The translations under genes and the position numbers were made by a program. A DNA stretch of 64,000 nucleotides from Fictibacillus barbaricus (lineage in GTDB: Bacteria > Bacillota > Bacilli > Bacillales > Fictibacillaceae). This document shows, piece by piece, positions 59,381 through 64,000 of the stretch (positions are counted from its first letter, which is position 1; each line of letters opens with the position of its first letter). The stretch lies in the NCBI RefSeq assembly GCF_014635025.1, contig NZ_BMCE01000002.1, positions 806,001 to 870,000 of the forward strand, in the 5' to 3' direction. Under the pieces are notes generated by a model. That model did not search any database. It saw only the letters and a program-made list of their open reading frames with translations, and was not told the DNA's origin.

Positions 59381-60415
59381 ATGTCAATGATAGGAAGAAA
59401 CGATCCGTGCCATTGTGGCAGCGGAAAAAAATATAAGAAATGTTGCTTACATAAAGAAGAGCAAACGCGCGAAGTATCCTTCCACCAAGAAGGACTCATC
59501 AAATTTGCTCTTGAGAATTACCAGCAGGAATTAGCTGCACGTACATCTGAGTATGTGAAGAAATACCCTGTTGGAAAAGAACAAGAACAAACATACGCGA
59601 ATATTGCTGTGTGTTGGGAAGTATTCTGCTCTAAGACCCAAGACGGAAAGACACCTGTAGAACTTTATGTAGAAAAAGTGAAAGATACGGTTAAACCAGA
59701 AGTTTTTGAGATTCTCACAGGCTGGACGACAGCTGCACCTTCTCTTTATCAAGTATTGGAACAAAAAACAGGATTTATCTTCACAGTTCAAGACATTTGG
59801 TCAGAGAAAGTGTACGATGTAACGATTAATGCTGCAGAAAAACCGAAAACAGAAAGTGCTCTGCTTGGAACACTCGTTTCTAACGGCATCAATCATGAGT
59901 TTTATGTGGGATATGTAGAAATGCCTCTATCGGAACTACCGCCTCTTAAAGAAGCTGTAGAAAAGATTCAGCCATTAGCTGACGCTAAACAAATTTTCAA
60001 GACAGACTTCCCTGCTGTTCTTCAGCTTTCTCTCATTGATATTTCTGCAGGCTTGCCAGAAGTGAAGCACGAGGAAAAACCTGCAGATATCAAAAAGCCA
60101 GGTACGGAGAGCGTAAAAGCCGGAAATGCGTCTGATGAAATCGATGAGAAATATACAGCTGTAACAGAACTTGTGAAAGCGAATGCTGAAACAGAAGTTG
60201 TAGAAGAAGCTGAAAAATTTTGGAGTGAATACATCACGGAATCCAAACCATCAATCCGAAAAGAGGAAATCTATGCAGCCGCATTAGATTACCTTGTTTC
60301 AAAAGATATAAGAGGAATTGCCTCTACACAAGCTGAAACAGCAAAAAAATACGGCGTTTCACCAGCGAGTCTTTCTTCACGCTATCGTGAAATGAAAGAA
60401 CTTTTAAGTGTATAA
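59381..60415 (+). CDS. SEC-C zinc-motif protein
   Basis: 344 residues. The SEC-C motif (C10-x-C12 ... C21-C22 in NDPCHCGSGKKYKKCC) binds one zinc, as at the C-terminus of SecA. A long helical/mixed middle of unknown fold follows, and the end (about 300-344) looks like a helix-turn-helix or TPR-type helical piece (TAKKYGVSPASLSSRYREM). It may bind nucleic acid or protein. GGAGG precedes ATG 59381. Confidence 0.87.
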   Translation: MSMIGRNDPCHCGSGKKYKKCCLHKEEQTREVSFHQEGLIKFALENYQQELAARTSEYVKKYPVGKEQEQTYANIAVCWEVFCSKTQDGKTPVELYVEKVKDTVKPEVFEILTGWTTAAPSLYQVLEQKTGFIFTVQDIWSEKVYDVTINAAEKPKTESALLGTLVSNGINHEFYVGYVEMPLSELPPLKEAVEKIQPLADAKQIFKTDFPAVLQLSLIDISAGLPEVKHEEKPADIKKPGTESVKAGNASDEIDEKYTAVTELVKANAETEVVEEAEKFWSEYITESKPSIRKEEIYAAALDYLVSKDIRGIASTQAETAKKYGVSPASLSSRYREMKELLSV

Positions 60416-60434
60416 GCGTATCATACGATCATCT

Positions 60435-60464
60435 ACCCGTCAGGAGCTATCTGGCGGGTTTTTA
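60435..60464 (+). terminator. Terminator of the SEC-C gene
   Basis: ACCCGTCAG/CTGGCGGGT arms (one wobble) and a T tract. Confidence 0.8.
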
Positions 60465-60503
60465 TTTTAAAAAAACAAGGCCCCTTATAAGGAACCCTGT
60501 TGT
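60464..60503 (-). terminator. Terminator of the SteT-like gene
   Basis: AACAGGG/CCTTGTT arms with inner CCTTATAAGG and a minus-strand T tract, overlapping the stop codon. Confidence 0.7.
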
Positions 60504-61804
60504 TTACGCTGCAGCCAGTAATAGACCGGCAAACCTGCAACTGTTATGAAAATGGCTGTTAAGCTATCAATTGGATCATTTAAGATGGTCGCACCTACGA
60601 TGTACAAAGACCCAAGGATTGCAAAAATAGGAATGACCGGGAACAATGGCACACTGTATACCCGTGTCTGGCCAGGGTTCCGTTTACGTAATTTGAATAC
60701 GGCGTAAAATGCAAAAATATAAAAGATATAAACAGCGAAGATCGCCATTTCAGAAAGATAATCCGGATCCGTCAGAATCATCATGATGATCGCAATAAAG
60801 ACTTGCAAGTAAGTCGCTGCGATCGGAGTTCCATATTTTTCACTTACTTTGCTAAACACATGTGACATGGGAAGCTGATTTCGCTCAGCCATGGCAAATG
60901 GCACACGCGGAATGGTTAGAATCTTACCGTTTAAACAGCCAAAGATCGATACTGCAATACCTACTGCGATCAATTTCCCTCCAAGCGGTCCGAATAGAAT
61001 CGTTGCCGCTGAAGCAGCAGAGTTTTCTCCAAGTCTTACAATTTCTGAAGCTGGCAAAATGTGCAGCAATGCAATATTAACAAGCAAATATGCTGCCATG
61101 ACGATCAGAATTCCGCCGACGATTGCTTTTGGCAATGTTTTTCCAGGATCCTTCATCTCTCCTGCTACAAAACCAACCATTAACCAGCCGTCATACGCAA
61201 AAAGAGTGGCTAAGATAGCTGCACCCATACTGATTTCTACAACTGCTCCGCTTGAAGCATCTAAAATCTGTTCGTTTCCTTGCCAGATTCCAAAAACAAT
61301 AATCATACCGATTGGAACCAATTTTCCTAATGTAAAAAGATTTTGAACAAATCCCCCATACTTTGTACCAAAATTATTTACGATGGTAAGAAAAAGTACC
61401 GTTCCAATTCCAATCCATGGTCCGAACGATTCTTCCCATGAAAACAGGTTGATCATCAATGAACCGAAGTATAGTCCCAGTGCACCAATTACGGCTGGTC
61501 CATAGATAACTGTCTGCACCCATCCGCTCAAATATCCCCAAAGCTTTCCGTAAACTTCTTCCATATATACATAAAGTCCGCCCGTTTTAGGAATCTGGGT
61601 AGCTACTTCAGCAATTGTTAGGCCGCCTGCTAAAGTAATCAAACCACCTAAAGCCCAAGCTAAAAGTGCAAGGTTTGAGTTGCCTGTGTACTCTAGAACA
61701 CTTCCGGGCTTCATAAAAATACCGGATCCAATTACCGTTCCGATAACGATGGACATGGCTACAGAAAGCCCAATGTCTTTTTTCAATGCTGCTTCTTGAT
61801 TCAT
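60485..61804 (-). CDS. steT: SteT-like serine/threonine exchanger (APC/LAT family)
   Basis: About 439 residues with twelve hydrophobic segments, matching B. subtilis SteT in length and many blocks: IVIGTVIGSGIFMKPG, IPKTGGLYVYMEEVYG, YGPAVIGALGLYFGSL, NNFGTKYGGFVQ and ILATLFAYDGW. SteT exchanges serine, threonine and aromatic amino acids. AAGGAG lies about 11 bases before ATG 61804. Confidence 0.9.
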   Translation of the reverse strand: MNQEAALKKDIGLSVAMSIVIGTVIGSGIFMKPGSVLEYTGNSNLALLAWALGGLITLAGGLTIAEVATQIPKTGGLYVYMEEVYGKLWGYLSGWVQTVIYGPAVIGALGLYFGSLMINLFSWEESFGPWIGIGTVLFLTIVNNFGTKYGGFVQNLFTLGKLVPIGMIIVFGIWQGNEQILDASSGAVVEISMGAAILATLFAYDGWLMVGFVAGEMKDPGKTLPKAIVGGILIVMAAYLLVNIALLHILPASEIVRLGENSAASAATILFGPLGGKLIAVGIAVSIFGCLNGKILTIPRVPFAMAERNQLPMSHVFSKVSEKYGTPIAATYLQVFIAIIMMILTDPDYLSEMAIFAVYIFYIFAFYAVFKLRKRNPGQTRVYSVPLFPVIPIFAILGSLYIVGATILNDPIDSLTAIFITVAGLPVYYWLQRKQQGSL

Positions 61805-61950
61805 GCTGTGTCCACTCCTTAGAAAACGTTTGTCCATCTGAAAAAGACTAGTGTCACTTTAACATAAACAAGCTTGAAGTGTCACTACTTTCCAAAAAAG
61901 ACGGGCAATTCAGTTTTTTGCAAAGGTTTTCTTTTGGAGCCAGCCGTCAT

Positions 61951-62124
61951 TTAGAGCTCTTTTCGTCTTAATAGCTGTTTCTTTATAAATGCTTTTTCCA
62001 TAATGGTGTTGAGCTGACGTTCAAATTTCTTTTTTTCTTGTGTATCCATTTCAATCCTGATCTTCTTTTTTAGTTCACGAATCATTACCTTTTCTTCCGA
62101 TGTAAAATGAGAAGAATGAAGCAA
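61951..62124 (-). CDS. Small basic helical protein, hypothetical
   Basis: 57 residues, Lys/Arg/Glu-rich amphipathic helix (VMIRELKKKIRIEM), no known domain. The preferred start is TTG 62124, 6 bases after GAGGTG. It lies alone between the SteT and DeoR genes, so it may be minor or not expressed. Confidence 0.45.
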   Translation of the reverse strand: MLHSSHFTSEEKVMIRELKKKIRIEMDTQEKKKFERQLNTIMEKAFIKKQLLRRKEL

Positions 62125-62328
62125 TCGAATCACCTCATTTCTTTTTGCATCACTGATCTTCCCCTATTTTTATAAGGATAAGCCAATACCTCTTTCATGA
62201 CATGATATGTGTAAAATAATCTGACACTCTTTTTTTTAGATAAAAATTTCAAATTAGGCTTGTGTTGGAACTGGTACTTCATAGCTCTGAAAGAGGAAAC
62301 CTCGCGTTAATGATGTATATAGAATAAC

Positions 62329-62363
62329 AAAGAGACCTCCAATTTTTTGGAAGTCTTCTCTTT
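62329..62363 (-). terminator. Probable terminator of the DeoR gene
   Basis: AAAGAGA...TCCAA pairs with TTGGA...TCTCTTT with two mismatches. Confidence 0.55.
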
Positions 62364-62379
62364 GAAATTTCAGGATTTA

Positions 62380-63171
62380 TTATTCCGTTTCTGTCTTGGT
62401 TTTAAAATTTTCTGCCGCTGCGATGATGATCTTGACACCCTGCTGTTCGATCGCTGAAAGATGATCTCTTGGCGCATCATCATCTGTGATGACCACATCT
62501 AAGTTGGAAACAGGTCCTACATTCGCGAATGCATTGACACCGATCTTATAATGAGGAAAAACACCGATTCGCTTGCGTGACACTTTTCCTACAGCACTCA
62601 TAAACGCAGCCACTTCAGGTGTTGCTGTGCTGATTCCACGGTCAGAAATACCTCCGCCTGTTACAAAAGAAAGATCAAAAGAATATTGACTGATGAGATT
62701 GGTGACTAGAGCATCAGTCATGTTTCCAGAGCTCTTCACTTTGCCTCCAACTACATAAAGATCGATGTTGTCTTTACCGCGAAGGGCATCTGCAGTTACT
62801 AAGGAATTGGTAACGATTGTTAGACGGTAATCAGGCAGATGCTTCAGGATCTCATGGTGCATCCCGCCGCCACTCAGAAATATGGTGTCATTTTCTTTGA
62901 TGTATTTTACTGCCTCCCTCGCTATTGCCCTCTCATACTTTGATCCTTCACCAAAACGAACAGCGTTTGATGCAGGCCCCTTCTTCACTTCCGTTACAGG
63001 GATCGCACCACCATGCGTACGCTTAAGAAGGCCATTATCTTCCAGAGAAGATAAGTCACGGCGAATTGAGTCAATTGATACTTGGAGGGCATCTGATAGT
63101 TCTTTTGCGAGTACTCGACCTTCATTTTTAAGCACTTCTAAGATTTTTTCTCTTCTTTCTTCAGAAAACAT
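62380..63171 (-). CDS. DeoR/GlpR-family transcriptional regulator
   Basis: 263 residues. Winged HTH at about 1-56 (ILEVLKNEGRVLAKELSDAL, SIDSIRRDLSSLE) and a ribose-isomerase-like effector domain (about 75-235) with IFLSGGGMHHEI, TIVTNSLVTAD and SFVTGGGIS. It senses a sugar phosphate. No metabolic operon is next to it in the window. GGAGG precedes ATG 63171, and a repeat-bearing promoter suggests autoregulation. Confidence 0.93.
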   Translation of the reverse strand: MFSEERREKILEVLKNEGRVLAKELSDALQVSIDSIRRDLSSLEDNGLLKRTHGGAIPVTEVKKGPASNAVRFGEGSKYERAIAREAVKYIKENDTIFLSGGGMHHEILKHLPDYRLTIVTNSLVTADALRGKDNIDLYVVGGKVKSSGNMTDALVTNLISQYSFDLSFVTGGGISDRGISTATPEVAAFMSAVGKVSRKRIGVFPHYKIGVNAFANVGPVSNLDVVITDDDAPRDHLSAIEQQGVKIIIAAAENFKTKTETE

Positions 63172-63214
63172 AATAATTTTCCTCCATTACCTCTTATTTC
63201 CACGTGGTATTTTA

Positions 63215-63244
63215 AGTGTATGCTTGATTATGCTTGTTTGTCAA
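63215..63244 (-). promoter_or_regulatory. Promoter of the DeoR gene with direct repeats
   Basis: TTGACA, an 18-bp spacer and TACACT. The spacer holds two CAAGCA units 10 bp apart, the layout of DeoR-type operators. Confidence 0.6.
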
Positions 63245-63284
63245 ACTTATTTTGCATGTTTTTTCTTTTTTTTTCTGATATTTA

Positions 63285-63332
63285 TAAAAAACAAGCTAAA
63301 ACAAGCAAATTCGATTGCTTGTTTTAGCTTGT
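63285..63332 (-). terminator. Long palindrome/terminator downstream of the MazG-like gene
   Basis: Perfect 18-bp arms ACAAGCTAAAACAAGCAA and their complement around ATTCGA, followed on the minus strand by TTTTTT. The CAAGC units resemble those in the DeoR promoter 50 bases away. Confidence 0.75.
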
Positions 63333-63350
63333 TACATTAAAGTTATCTGC

Positions 63351-63434
63351 TGTCAAAAAAGTATCAAATAAAAAGAAGCCTTAATCACATAAAAAATAGC
63401 TATAATCACATAAAAATGATTCATGATCACATAA
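63351..63434. repeat. Second tandem repeat with exact 21-bp period, four units
   Basis: On the minus strand units start at 63434, 63413, 63392 and 63371 with cores TTATGTGAT (three times) and TTATTTGAT. One minus-strand frame reads as heptapeptides with YVI cores. Confidence 0.85.
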
Positions 63435-63463
63435 TTTCATACTTGCAAGAAAGTTGTCCTCCT

Positions 63464-63512
63464 GACAAATACAAATTCAATGATTTTGTATTTGTCGGGG
63501 GTCTGTCCCCCC
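63464..63512. repeat. Composite REP-like element, copy 8
   Basis: Perfect arms GACAAATACAAA/TTTGTATTTGTC (63464-63496) joined to GGGGGTCTGTCCCCCC. It ends on the stop codon of the MazG-like gene. Confidence 0.85.
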
Positions 63513-63835
63513 TAGTCTTCCACCTTAATCAGGAACAATCTCTCGTGGAAGCGGCCTTGCTTTTTAGCTTTTTCCTGCCTAATCTCATCCAGCTCACGTA
63601 ACGTAAGATCATGCACTTTTGTCAAAGCGATTAAGATTTCAAACAAGCCTGCCAATTCCTCAGCAGCATCCACTTCATTCTCAGTATCGCGATACTCTTT
63701 AACGCCTTCTGCAAGCTTCTTTTTAAGTTCACTCTCAAACTCTTGATCTCCCAGAATCCGAAAAGTTCCCTTCTTTCCTGCCTGCTCGAGCAGTTCCGGT
63801 ATCTTATCACGAACTAATTTATTGTAGTACGCCAT
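63512..63835 (-). CDS. MazG-like nucleotide pyrophosphohydrolase
   Basis: 107 residues: YNKLVRDKIPELL start and EEYRDTE/AAEELAGLFEIL helices resemble the all-alpha NTP pyrophosphohydrolase superfamily (phosphoribosyl-ATP pyrophosphatase-like), with acidic metal ligands in KEYRDTENEVDAAEE. It probably removes non-canonical nucleoside triphosphates. A weak AAGGGAA precedes ATG 63835. Its stop codon borders a REP-like repeat. Confidence 0.87.
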   Translation of the reverse strand: MAYYNKLVRDKIPELLEQAGKKGTFRILGDQEFESELKKKLAEGVKEYRDTENEVDAAEELAGLFEILIALTKVHDLTLRELDEIRQEKAKKQGRFHERLFLIKVED

Positions 63836-63912
63836 TGGCTCTATTCCCTTCCAGCAATTTCACAGCAACCCCCTATTAAAGCTAAACCAAAAACATCTTA
63901 TAAAATCTATAT

Positions 63913-64000
63913 TCATGTGTTAAGTTTTTTAGCAGATACAACTCCTAAAAACACAAGGGCGATCATACCAAAAACAGGATATAAATAATGCAGCAGCTCC
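63913..64000 (-). CDS. C-terminal end of a membrane protein, partial
   Basis: The last 28 residues of a frame that continues beyond the window: a hydrophobic helix (YPVFGMIALVFLGVV) and a short basic tail AKKLNT before TGA. Too little is visible to name a family. Confidence 0.45.
   Translation of the reverse strand, partial: ELLHYLYPVFGMIALVFLGVVSAKKLNT

Noticed and set aside
52281-63512. REP-like repeats as a CRISPR array or phage att sites
   Set aside because: Copies are kilobases apart, palindromic, without regular spacers, cas genes or integrase.

Overview
This window looks like chromosomal DNA of a low-GC, endospore-forming member of the Bacillaceae. Evidence includes an alpha/beta-type small acid-soluble spore protein, a YjcZ-type micropeptide, a LysM/GH18 hydrolase of the SleL/YaaH type, YkhA, YdjO, IDEAL and YtxH proteins, AAGGAGG ribosome binding sites with GTG/TTG starts, and T-box and TPP leaders. 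A Fictibacillus-like genus is a guess from overall gene character. I see no prophage, integrase, transposase, rRNA, tRNA or CRISPR array.

Layout. 0-2.3 kb: end of a siderophore-uptake ATPase overlapping an FhuF-like reductase, then two unknown genes. 2.3-4.5 kb: a redox cluster with a stand-alone CuA lipoprotein, a peroxiredoxin-like lipoprotein and a HesB-like protein. The last two are each interrupted by one in-frame TGA at the redox position, followed by a hairpin suited to a bacterial SECIS, so I annotate them as selenoproteins. 5-8 kb: DedA, paired fluoride channels, a CBS protein and a Zur-controlled zinc-binding lipoprotein. 8-18 kb: a heterodimeric ABC exporter, CopC, YjcZ, a class B PBP, a decayed EAL gene and a three-gene ABC-2 transporter. 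18-31 kb: patatin, SH3/amidase, HAD phosphatase, DMT exporter, SASP, a large secreted nuclease, an HMCES-type protein, a candidate small RNA, thioesterase, 6-phosphogluconate dehydrogenase, TauE and DegV. 31-40 kb: regulators, stress proteins, a PfeT/ZosA-like P-type ATPase, the DUF47-PiT phosphate system, a pentapeptide protein and a dicarboxylate symporter. 40-44 kb: T-box-controlled second-type ProRS and a spore hydrolase, bracketed by palindromic repeats. 44-49 kb: a LacI-controlled sugar oxidoreduction operon. 49-54 kb: AI-2E exporter, DUF1206, MFS and a regulator-peptide-ClpP operon. 54-58 kb: thiamine salvage operon thiD-thiM-thiE-thiW behind a TPP riboswitch. 58-64 kb: IDEAL, DUF4349, SEC-C, SteT-like exchanger, DeoR regulator and a MazG-like pyrophosphohydrolase.

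Two repeat systems overlie this gene order. One is a REP-like palindrome with core GGGGACAGACCC in at least eight places, one of them inside thiM. The other is a 21-bp-period tandem repeat located 3' of two genes. The most novel candidates are the selenoprotein pair, the in-gene repeat insertion, the ClpP operon whose small protein ends in a degron-like AIAA, and a promoter-hairpin-terminator unit that may be an unannotated RNA.
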